Assembly (NCBI GenBank): GCA_964392115.1
Contig: CAYMOU010000108.1
Location: 1-6,785, forward strand
From: CAYXWM01 sp964392115
GTDB lineage: Bacteria; Bacillota; Clostridia; Lachnospirales; WRBF01
Reading direction: 5' to 3'
Length of the DNA: 6,785 bases
The notes beneath the pieces are model-generated. The model worked only from the letters and a program-made list of their open reading frames with translations. It made no database searches and was not told where the DNA came from. This document shows, one piece after another, positions 1-5,391 of this stretch. The stretch's first letter is position 1, and each line of letters starts with the position of its first letter. The position numbers and the translations under genes were made by a program.

Positions 1-882
1 CGGAACGCCAGTACTAAAAATATTAAAATTTTTATTAAACAAAGTTAGGCTGTGGTCCTTTCTTTGTAGACCGGTGTATTGTTTTTGGTAATATTTAAAA
101 GGAACCTTAAAGCTGATTTTATAATACATCTTTGCCCAAATTTGTGCCTTTGCATGGACAAACTCGCTTATTATGCCGGCATCGTTTTTTTCCGCCACCT
201 CTGCACTGACCAAAACATCACCTGCCAGAACGGTATCGTGTTCCTTAACCAAGGGTGTACCGGTTTCGGTGGCTATGTGAGTAATCAAGCCGTCTTTTTT
301 TGCAATAATGTTGCAGGGTATGCTTTTGTCAATAATGGCCGGCTTGGGAATGGTTTCTGCTATTTCTAGGGTAGCCTTGGTGCCGGCTATATGTATGTTA
401 ACCCATGAAATGTCGGGAAAGGTCTTCATCAGTTTCTTTTTAAATTCGTTTATGTTAAGGTTTTGCTTCATTGCGCCTATGCCAAGGCCTTCTGCCTTGC
501 AAAATTTGTATAACTCCTCTTGTCCAATTCGTTTATTGCCCTGTATTTCTACAAGCCAAATAAAGCTTGATAAGAGATACAGCGAAAATACAAAGAAAAA
601 AAAACCTGCGAAAAGCAATTTTCTCTTTCGATAACGATGGGCTAAGAAAGGATAGCCTTTTTTACCCACAATTTTTAGTTTGCAGCCGGTTTTCTTTGCG
701 GATTGCCGCAGTATTCCGTAGGATTTTACCGAGGCTTGCAGGCATATACCTTCATCCGTACGCTCTACATCCCAAAAGTAAACTCCCTTATGGGTGGCCA
801 TGTTGATAAACCTTTCCACATTTACACCCATTACTTGTATAATAACATATCCTCTGATAAAGTTCCAGAAACTTAAAAGCAT
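1..882 (-). CDS. yqfD: Sporulation protein YqfD, N-terminal 294 residues (cut by window edge)
   Basis: The reading frame is open from an ATG at 882-880 down to base 1 with no stop, giving 294 residues. The family is usually about 400 residues, so roughly the last 100 lie outside the window. The start is supported by GGAGG at 893-889, six bases ahead. The order matches YqfD. A basic N-terminal region of about 88 residues comes first. A hydrophobic segment at about residues 89-112 follows and ends in I-W-L-V-E-I-Q-G-N, the family's typical junction. An extracytoplasmic region then has F-P-D-I-S-W-V-N-I and a GLITHIATETGTPLVKEHDT block, which resembles the beta-rich part of the family. YqfD is a membrane protein of the sporulation mother cell, needed in Bacillus subtilis for normal spore formation; its biochemical role is unknown. 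It lies 17 bases after yqfC and is surely co-transcribed. A run of nine T in the coding strand (604-596) falls in the Phe codons of the membrane segment; the frame stays intact there. Confidence 0.88.
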   Translation of the reverse strand, partial: MLLSFWNFIRGYVIIQVMGVNVERFINMATHKGVYFWDVERTDEGICLQASVKSYGILRQSAKKTGCKLKIVGKKGYPFLAHRYRKRKLLFAGFFFFVFSLYLLSSFIWLVEIQGNKRIGQEELYKFCKAEGLGIGAMKQNLNINEFKKKLMKTFPDISWVNIHIAGTKATLEIAETIPKPAIIDKSIPCNIIAKKDGLITHIATETGTPLVKEHDTVLAGDVLVSAEVAEKNDAGIISEFVHAKAQIWAKMYYKISFKVPFKYYQKQYTGLQRKDHSLTLFNKNFNIFSTGVP

Positions 883-899
883 ATTGTTCCTCCGTAGGT

Positions 900-1181
900 C
901 TATAAAATATAATCCATAGCCGTAATATGACCGGTTATTTTAATACAATCGGCTGTAATTTGCTTAATGCACAACACCTTTCCCTGTACCCTTAAAATAC
1001 CGCAACTGGTATTCACTCTGATTCTTTCTGTGGAATATTCTATTATTCCCTTATAGTTTTCTATGGTTATTTCGCAATTTCCCACTATAGATATTAAAGG
1101 AAGGTTTAATACTATTTCCTTCGGCAATTCAAATAACTTAATGATTTTATTCTTGAGATTATTTACTCCGCCTTTTCCCAT
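900..1181 (-). CDS. yqfC: Sporulation protein YqfC (YabP/YqfC family), 93 residues
   Basis: This small protein belongs to the YabP/YqfC family. It shows the characteristic order LPKEIVLNLP at about residues 19-28, then an I-V-G-N turn, an I-E-N-Y-K-G-I-I-E-Y strand pair, an R-I-R-V-N-T-S-C-G-I-L strand and a final I-K-Q-I strand, consistent with a small all-beta fold. Family members are made under sigma-E control in the mother cell; YqfC accompanies YqfD, and its molecular function is not known. I chose the ATG at 1181-1179 because GGGAGG lies seven bases ahead of it. An in-frame ATG six codons upstream at 1199 has no good ribosome binding site, and its first codons contain the Shine-Dalgarno sequence just described. 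The stop is TAG at 902-900 and yqfD follows after 17 bases. In many Firmicutes this pair precedes phoH and ybeY; whether that holds here cannot be seen. Confidence 0.9.
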   Translation of the reverse strand: MGKGGVNNLKNKIIKLFELPKEIVLNLPLISIVGNCEITIENYKGIIEYSTERIRVNTSCGILRVQGKVLCIKQITADCIKITGHITAMDYIL

Positions 1182-1223
1182 TCCGGTACCTCCCTTCATA
1201 AAATTTTATTCCCATAAGTTTCG

Positions 1224-1250
1224 ATTTATGAACCAAAGCAAACAATAGTC
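1224..1250 (-). promoter_or_regulatory. Weak candidate sigma-E-type promoter for yqfC-yqfD
   Basis: Read on the minus strand, ACTATT (1249-1244) is followed after 13 bases by CATAAAT (1230-1224). This loosely resembles the sigma-E pattern of an ATATT-like -35 and a CATACAnT-like -10 at 14-15 bases spacing. The match is imperfect in both boxes and spacing. It is reported mainly because yqfC genes are known sigma-E targets and this is the best placed candidate ahead of the start at 1181. Confidence 0.22.
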
Positions 1251-1447
1251 ACGAATAATAAACACCGAACGTGAAAACTTTACCCATAAATAAACCTCTC
1301 CATGCGCCTTACAAAGAAGACTAATAATTAAACCATAAACAATGCATACTATTATCAAATAAAAAATTTGTTACCGATTGTTTTTTCTTTATAGCAAAAT
1401 CCGTTAATATAACCCAATATTGCGTATTTTATTCCGGGAAATCAAAA

Positions 1448-1487
1448 CTTTACACAGATTTTACAAAAGTCCGCAACTGTTTTTACA
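1448..1487 (+). promoter_or_regulatory. Pho box: PhoB/PhoP binding array ahead of pstS
   Basis: Three perfect TTTACA hexamers start at 1449, 1460 and 1482. The spacings are 11 and 22 bases, so they lie on one face of the helix in 11-bp register; the position at 1471 is degenerate (CCGCAA). Each perfect copy is preceded by a pyrimidine (C or T). OmpR-family PhoB/PhoP regulators bind direct repeats of this size and period, and TTTACA fits the TT(A/T/C)ACA type consensus known for Bacillus PhoP. The array ends nine bases before a TATTAT -10 element and replaces a normal -35, as expected for an activated Pho promoter. The likely ligand is the response regulator encoded at the end of this operon. 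Confidence 0.72.
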
Positions 1488-1496
1488 AAGCCGGTT

Positions 1497-1502
1497 TATT
1501 AT
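1497..1502 (+). promoter_or_regulatory. Predicted -10 element of the pst promoter
   Basis: TATTAT matches the TATAAT consensus in five of six bases. It sits nine bases after the last TTTACA of the Pho box. A transcript would start near 1509, which puts the hexamer array at about -60 to -22, the usual place for PhoP activation in Bacillus as I recall it. The neighbourhood is AT-rich, so the exact box is uncertain. Confidence 0.5.
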
Positions 1503-1510
1503 TCGATTGT

Positions 1511-1537
1511 GGTCAAAGAGGTTTTAAAAAACCGACC
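1511..1537 (+). other. Predicted hairpin at the 5' end of the pstS leader RNA
   Basis: GGTC at 1511-1514 pairs with GACC at 1534-1537, and GGTTTT at 1520-1525 pairs with AAAACC at 1528-1533. The two stems are contiguous on the 3' side and separated by the bulge AAAGA on the 5' side; the terminal loop has only two bases, so the top pair probably opens. The hairpin would start within a few bases of the predicted transcript start. It could protect the mRNA 5' end, but no regulatory role is shown. Confidence 0.4.
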
Positions 1538-1574
1538 GTTATTGATTATGAAAAAACAAGGAGAAATCAAATCT

Positions 1575-2519
1575 ATGAAAAAAATATTAGGTATTGTAAT
1601 TTCCGTAATACTTGCCATGACAGCATTAACAGCTTGCGGCGCTCCGGCAGCACCCTCACCAAGCCCTTCCGCTCCGGCCGGCAGCCCTGATGCTCCCGCT
1701 GCACCCGAAGTTACACCGGCAGATACAAGCAATTTTGATACAAATGCAGACATCAACGTAGTATCTCGTGAAGAAGGTAGCGGTACCAGAGGAGCTTTCA
1801 TCGAATTATTTAAAATCGAAGTTAAAAAAGAAGACGGTTCCAAAAAAGATATGACCACCAAAGAAGCCGACATCGCTAACAAAACCGACGTTATGATGAC
1901 TACAGTAGCTAACAATCCTTTTGCAATCGGTTACTCCTCCATGGGTTCTTTGAATGACACTATCAAAGCACTTAAAATTGACGGTGTAGAACCTACAAGT
2001 GAAAATGTTATAAACGGTACATACAAAATTTCAAGACCGTTTAACATTGCAACCAAAGGCGAACCCACCGGCCTTGCCAAAGACTTTATCGACTTTGTAC
2101 TTTCCAAAGAAGGTCAAGAAGTTGTATCAAAAAGCTATATTTCAGTAGTAAATGATGCACCTGCTTTCAACAACACCAACGTAAGCGGACGTATTGTAAT
2201 CGGCGGTTCTTCTTCTGTATCACCCATTATCGAAAAACTTAAAGAAGCTTACTTGGCTATTAACTCTGCCGCAGCTATCGAAATACAAACTACAGACAGT
2301 ACAGCAGGTATGACCGGTGCTATCGAAGGTACTTGCGACATCGGTATGGCTAGCCGTGATTTGAAAGACGCTGAAAAAGAACAATTAACACCTATCGCTA
2401 TTGCACTTGACGGCCTTGCAGTTATCGTTAACAACGAAAACCCTCTTGAAGACATTTCTCCCGAACAAGTAAGAAGCATCTTCGTAGGCGAAGCCTTATC
2501 TTGGAGCGAAGTTCAATAA
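1575..2519 (+). CDS. pstS: Phosphate-binding lipoprotein PstS, circularly permuted order
   Basis: This is the extracytoplasmic phosphate-binding component of the PstSCAB importer, 314 residues. The ATG at 1575 is chosen because AAGGAG lies at 1558-1563 and a clean signal follows: M-K-K, a hydrophobic core and lipobox L-T-A-C with C21 as the lipidated cysteine. A Pro/Ala/Ser linker spans about 24-50. The block order is unusual. INVVSREEGSGTRGAF (60-75, with R65, S69, G70, T71 as likely phosphate ligands) comes first. Next are the AIGYSSMGS block (117-125), KISRPFNIATKG (151-162) and FIDFVLSKEGQ (171-181). Only then come the blocks that normally open the protein: IVIGGSSSVSP (207-217), QTTDSTAGM (238-246), DIGMASRDLK (255-264), IALDGLAVIVN (276-286) and a final S-W-S-E-V-Q. 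Canonical PstS runs from the W-x-E-V motif straight into the REEGSGTR block, so the old N- and C-termini are joined and a new opening lies in that loop. No block is missing or duplicated. Identity as a PstS-type protein is near certain from motifs and operon. Confidence 0.93.
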   Translation: MKKILGIVISVILAMTALTACGAPAAPSPSPSAPAGSPDAPAAPEVTPADTSNFDTNADINVVSREEGSGTRGAFIELFKIEVKKEDGSKKDMTTKEADIANKTDVMMTTVANNPFAIGYSSMGSLNDTIKALKIDGVEPTSENVINGTYKISRPFNIATKGEPTGLAKDFIDFVLSKEGQEVVSKSYISVVNDAPAFNNTNVSGRIVIGGSSSVSPIIEKLKEAYLAINSAAAIEIQTTDSTAGMTGAIEGTCDIGMASRDLKDAEKEQLTPIAIALDGLAVIVNNENPLEDISPEQVRSIFVGEALSWSEVQ

Positions 2520-2573
2520 TTTTAGATAACCCCTATCTTATACAACAACTTTTTCCTTATACTTCCTTTTTTA

Positions 2574-2600
2574 AGAAACCCACTGTTAAAGTGGGTTTCT
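2574..2600 (+). terminator. Hairpin between pstS and pstC (partial terminator or mRNA stabiliser)
   Basis: AGAAACCCACT (2574-2584) and AGTGGGTTTCT (2590-2600) form a perfect 11-bp stem with a GTTAA loop. No T-tract follows on either strand, so this is not a classic intrinsic terminator. Such hairpins directly after the binding-protein gene are common in ABC importer operons. There they block 3' exonucleases or reduce read-through, so that binding protein exceeds permease. The stem is clear; the function is inferred. Confidence 0.6.
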
Positions 2601-2665
2601 GTAAAATTAATCTATATTAAATAAGATATTTTTCTAATTTAAAACCGAACACAACCAACCTATTC

Positions 2666-2674
2666 GGAGGTGAT
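2666..2674 (+). promoter_or_regulatory. Strong Shine-Dalgarno of pstC without a canonical start at normal distance
   Basis: GGAGGTGAT is a nearly complete match to the anti-Shine-Dalgarno end of 16S rRNA. At the expected distance the pstC frame reads ATA (2679-2681, eight bases after GGAGG) and then ATT (2682-2684). The in-frame GTG at 2670 overlaps the site itself, and the next in-frame ATG is at 2706. A TTG at 2675 or 2674 would be out of frame and stop at once. The true start is therefore probably a rare ATA or ATT codon, or an ancestral ATG altered by one base. Confidence 0.7.
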
Positions 2675-3539
2675 TGTTATAATTCGCAAACTCAGAGAAT
2701 CCGTAATGAAATATATATTTTTGCTTTCGGCTACCACTTCTGTTTTAGCGGTCATATTAATTTGTTTGTTCTTGTTTGCAAACGGTATTCCAAGCATTGG
2801 TAAAATAGGCGTATTCGAATTTCTTTTGGGTAAGGAATGGTCTCCCGGGGATACTCCGCCTATGTTCGGTATTTTCCCAATGATACTGGGCAGTATTTAC
2901 ATAACCGCCGGAGCAATAGTTATAGGTGTACCCATAGGTATACTTACAGCTGTTTTTATGGCAAAAATCTGCCCTAAGGGTCTTTACAGATTCTTAAAAC
3001 CGGCTGTGGAATTACTGGCCGGTATACCCTCGGTTGTATACGGTTTCTTCGGTATAGTGGTAATAGTACCCATAATCAGAACCATGTTTGGCGGTAGCGG
3101 TACAAGTATTTTAACAGCCTCTATACTGCTGGGTATTATGATACTTCCTACTATCATAGGCATTACCGAAAGTGCTATCAGAGCCGTACCCGACAGTTAC
3201 TATGACGGTGCCGTTGCCTTGGGTGCCAGCCATGAAAGAGCCGTTTTCAGAGTTGTTCTACCGGCTGCAAAATCCGGTATTTTGGCTGCTATAGTTTTGG
3301 GTATAGGCCGAGCCATAGGCGAAACCATGGCCGTAATAATGGTAGCCGGCAACCAGGCCCGTATGCCTGCCGGTTTGCTAAAAGGTATAAGAACATTAAC
3401 AGCAAACATCGTACTGGAAATGGGATATGCCGCAGAGCTGCACAGAGAAGCCCTTATTGCCACCGGTGTTGTGTTGTTTGTATTTATTTTGATTATCAAC
3501 CTAGCCTTCTCTGCTCTTAGAAAGGGGTCTAAAAATTGA
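2670..3539 (+). CDS. pstC: Phosphate ABC transporter permease PstC
   Basis: This is one of the two membrane subunits that form the phosphate channel with PstA. The frame gives up to 289 residues, typical for the family. Six hydrophobic segments are visible at about residues 15-38, 69-98, 115-137, 146-165, 202-225 and 262-283. The coupling (EAA-type) loop is DGAVALGASHERAVFRVVLP at about 179-198 and docks onto PstB. AGIPSVVYGFFG (117-128) and GRAIGETMAV (213-222, with charged R214 and E218 inside the membrane part) are family signatures. The coordinates use the GTG at 2670, the only standard codon that keeps the family-like N-terminus R-K-L-R-E-S-V-M-K. The ribosome binding site overlaps it, so initiation is more likely near 2679, with ATG 2706 as the conservative alternative. 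The gene follows pstS after 150 bases with a hairpin, and its TGA stop overlaps the TTG start of pstA by four bases, indicating translational coupling. Confidence 0.95.
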   Translation: MIVIIRKLRESVMKYIFLLSATTSVLAVILICLFLFANGIPSIGKIGVFEFLLGKEWSPGDTPPMFGIFPMILGSIYITAGAIVIGVPIGILTAVFMAKICPKGLYRFLKPAVELLAGIPSVVYGFFGIVVIVPIIRTMFGGSGTSILTASILLGIMILPTIIGITESAIRAVPDSYYDGAVALGASHERAVFRVVLPAAKSGILAAIVLGIGRAIGETMAVIMVAGNQARMPAGLLKGIRTLTANIVLEMGYAAELHREALIATGVVLFVFILIINLAFSALRKGSKN

Positions 3540-4435
3540 GCTTTATAAACTTTTTGATAGTTTTCGCACTTAGCTTTTTAGCCTTCTTTTTTCTGAACAA
3601 AAAGAAAAGGCCGGTAGACAGGGTGGTTTCTTATTTTGTATGGTTGGCTACCTTAATAACCGTATCCGCCCTTATTTTTATAATAGGCTATATACTTATA
3701 CAGGGTATACCCAATATAAATCTTTCTCTGTTTGAATTTGAATACAATTCCACCAATGTATCACTATTCCCTGCGCTTATTACCACTGTTATGATGGTTT
3801 TGCTGTCATTGTTAATAGCACTTCCTTTTGGAATATTTACGGCTATTTACCTTGTGGAATACGCCGGTAAAGGCAATAGGTTGGTCAAAATCATCAGAAT
3901 CACCACCGAAACCTTATCCGGTATACCTTCCATAGTATATGGATTGTTTGGCTTTTTGTTTTTCGTTTCTTATCTGGGTTGGGGTTATTCTCTGCTGGCC
4001 GGTAGTTTTACAATTTCCATAATGATACTGCCCTTAATCATGCGTACCACAGAAGAAGCCTTAAAGGCAGTACCGGACACATTCAGAGAAGGCTCCTTCG
4101 GTTTGGGTGCCGGTAGATTGCGTACCGTATTCAGAATAGTTTTACCCTCTGCCGCACCGGGTATTTTGGCAGGTGTTATCCTTGCCGTAGGAAGAATAGT
4201 GGGTGAAACTGCCGCTCTTATTTATACCGCCGGCACAGTTGCTCAAATCCCGGGCGCTGCCGACGGCAACGTTTTAATGAATTCCGGCAGAACCCTTGCC
4301 ATTCATATGTGGGCATTGTCCGGAGAGAGTTTGTATACCGGTCAAGCCTATGCAACAGCTGTAATACTGCTGATTGTGGTTATAGGAATAAATACCCTGT
4401 CTGCCTTCGTTGCCAAAAGAATTACCCGAATATAA
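3536..4435 (+). CDS. pstA: Phosphate ABC transporter permease PstA, with extra N-terminal hydrophobic segment
   Basis: This is the second channel-forming subunit, partner of PstC and docking site for PstB; 299 residues. The start is TTG at 3536, overlapping the pstC stop in TTGA, with AAAGGGG at 3521-3527 eight bases ahead. There is no ATG before the conserved part, so a non-ATG start seems required. The core shows ALITTVMMVLLSLLIALPFG (about 80-99), TTETLSGIPSIVYGLFGF (123-140), IMILPLIMRTTEEALKAVPD (162-181), the EAA-type loop REGSFGLGAGRLRTVFRIVLP (184-204; key residues E185, G189, G191) and GRIVGETAAL (219-228). These are PstA signatures. The segment at residues 3-20 is hydrophobic and followed by N-K-K-K-R. 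It lies ahead of the usual first membrane segment (about 33-57), so seven hydrophobic segments are seen where six are normal. This may be a real extra helix or a sign that translation starts further downstream, for example at a GTG near codon 30. Confidence 0.93.
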   Translation: MSFINFLIVFALSFLAFFFLNKKKRPVDRVVSYFVWLATLITVSALIFIIGYILIQGIPNINLSLFEFEYNSTNVSLFPALITTVMMVLLSLLIALPFGIFTAIYLVEYAGKGNRLVKIIRITTETLSGIPSIVYGLFGFLFFVSYLGWGYSLLAGSFTISIMILPLIMRTTEEALKAVPDTFREGSFGLGAGRLRTVFRIVLPSAAPGILAGVILAVGRIVGETAALIYTAGTVAQIPGAADGNVLMNSGRTLAIHMWALSGESLYTGQAYATAVILLIVVIGINTLSAFVAKRITRI

Positions 4436-4477
4436 TCTGTGGAACTTGAAACATAAAATAATTTTCTTGTAATAAAA

Positions 4478-4510
4478 TTCCCGACTGAAGCGACAGGGAA
4501 ATAAACCCTG
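4478..4510 (+). other. Two mutually exclusive short hairpins between pstA and pstB
   Basis: TTCCC (4478-4482) can pair with GGGAA (4496-4500), or CAGGG (4494-4498) can pair with CCCTG (4506-4510); both use the same GGG. No T-tract follows. The 113-base (to ATG 4549) or 122-base (to TTG 4558) gap between pstA and pstB is long for this operon and otherwise holds nothing I recognise. The stems are only five base pairs, so this may be chance. Confidence 0.25.
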
Positions 4511-4542
4511 AGAGATTAAAAAGACGGTATCAAAAGAATTAC

Positions 4543-4548
4543 AAAGGG
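4543..4548 (+). promoter_or_regulatory. Ribosome binding site that favours a TTG start for pstB
   Basis: AAAGGG directly touches the in-frame ATG at 4549, leaving no spacing, so it cannot serve that codon well. The in-frame TTG at 4558 lies nine bases after it, which suits the upstream half of the AAAGGAGG consensus. pstA appears to use the same AAAGGGG-plus-TTG arrangement. Confidence 0.5.
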
Positions 4549-4557
4549 ATGAGTATA

Positions 4558-5307
4558 TTGGATAAGTTCAAACTCAGCAATGTGGAATTATGGTATAATG
4601 ATTTCAAGGCACTCAAGGGCATAGATATGAATATATCCGAAAACTTGATAACCGCCTTTATCGGCCCTTCGGGTTGCGGAAAATCCACTTTGCTTAAATC
4701 ATTAAACAGAATGAATGACCTTGTGGAAGGTTGTAAAATTAAAGGCGAAATCCTGCTGGACAATGCGAATATTTATGAAAACATGGATGTAAACTTATTA
4801 AGAAAAAAAGTCGGTATGGTTTTTCAAAAGCCCAATCCCTTTCCCATGAGTATTTATGATAATATAGCCTTTGGGCCACGTACCCACGGCATAACATCCA
4901 AACACGCCTTGGACGAAATAGTAGAAAAAGCCCTACGTAACGCCGCTATCTGGGACGAGGTTAAAGACAGGCTAAAGAAAAACGCATTGGGGCTTTCCGG
5001 GGGTCAACAGCAACGTCTTTGCATAGCCAGAGCCTTGGCGGTTTCTCCGGAAGTACTGCTGATGGACGAACCCACAAGCGCCCTTGATCCTATCTCCACA
5101 TCTAAAATAGAGGACCTTGTTTTGGAACTGAAAAAGGATTATACTGTAATAATAGTCACACACAATATGCAACAGGCAACCAGAATTTCTGATAGGACCG
5201 CATTCTTTCTCTTGGGAGAAGTCATTGAATACGGTGATACCGAACAACTCTTTTCTATGCCAAAAGAAAAGCGTACTGAAGATTATATCACCGGAAGATT
5301 CGGCTGA
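4558..5307 (+). CDS. pstB: Phosphate ABC transporter ATPase PstB
   Basis: This is the cytoplasmic ATPase that drives phosphate import; two copies bind the EAA loops of PstC and PstA. All ABC motifs are present (numbered from the TTG start, 249 residues): Walker A GPSGCGKST at 36-44, Q-loop in V-F-Q-K-P-N-P-F-P with Q90, signature LSGGQQQR at 146-153, Walker B VLLMDEP at 166-172 with catalytic E171, D-loop SALD at 174-177 and switch H202 in V-T-H-N-M. Q-K-P-N-P-F-P after the Q-loop and the C-terminal end D-Y-I-T-G-R-F-G are PstB-specific. The TTG at 4558 is preferred because AAAGGG lies nine bases before it; ATG 4549 would add three residues and has no spacing. With the TTG start the protein opens M-D-K-F-K-L, as many clostridial PstB proteins do. 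It follows pstA after a 122-base gap and precedes phoU by 84 bases. Confidence 0.97.
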   Translation: MDKFKLSNVELWYNDFKALKGIDMNISENLITAFIGPSGCGKSTLLKSLNRMNDLVEGCKIKGEILLDNANIYENMDVNLLRKKVGMVFQKPNPFPMSIYDNIAFGPRTHGITSKHALDEIVEKALRNAAIWDEVKDRLKKNALGLSGGQQQRLCIARALAVSPEVLLMDEPTSALDPISTSKIEDLVLELKKDYTVIIVTHNMQQATRISDRTAFFLLGEVIEYGDTEQLFSMPKEKRTEDYITGRFG

Positions 5308-5391
5308 TAAATTATCAATTAAATAATTTTAAAGTCTTTTGAAGGGAATTCGAGTTTTTCTCTTTTCCGGTTTAAGAAAGGGAGGTTTGAG

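Larger units (their letters stand above)
1182..1574. other. Divergent intergenic region between yqfC and pstS (393 bp)
   Basis: This AT-rich stretch separates the minus-strand sporulation operon from the plus-strand pst operon. I see no convincing gene in it. Its right part holds the Pho-box-like array, a -10 element and the pstS leader with a hairpin. Its left part must hold the yqfC promoter, for which only a weak candidate was found. The 10-mer AAAACTTTAC occurs twice, at 1274-1283 and 1444-1453; the second copy overlaps the first Pho-box hexamer. The middle (about 1300-1430) shows nothing I can assign beyond AT-rich sequence. Confidence 0.8.

Noticed and set aside
596..604. Apparent frameshift in yqfD at a run of nine A/T bases
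   Set aside because: Careful counting gives exactly nine T on the coding strand. The frame then runs from the ATG at 882 to base 1 as 294 whole codons, with family-like sequence on both sides. The tract is a possible slippage or base-call spot but the gene is intact here.
79..806. Plus-strand open frames of 79 to 108 codons
   Set aside because: They lie opposite the yqfD coding frame, lack ribosome binding sites and resemble no family.
1509..1574. Longer pstS with start at GTG 1509 or ATG 1548
   Set aside because: Neither has a Shine-Dalgarno sequence. The longer forms would put polar residues ahead of a perfect lipoprotein signal, and GTG 1509 coincides with the predicted transcript start.
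1499..1915. Long open frame on the minus strand across the start of pstS
   Set aside because: It lies antisense to the signal peptide and Pro/Ala linker of pstS, has no recognisable domain and no ribosome binding site. It is a by-product of the GC-rich linker codons.
1575..2519. pstS as a truncated gene or a misassembled contig
   Set aside because: All canonical blocks occur once, the signal peptide is in frame with the permuted body, and neither flank contains leftover PstS sequence. The protein reads as a complete designed unit, though read-level support cannot be seen.
4440..4548. Possible riboswitch in the pstA-pstB gap because of a CCCTGAGAG string
   Set aside because: The string recalls part of a TPP aptamer, but the other conserved blocks and helices are absent, and a riboswitch within this operon would be out of place.
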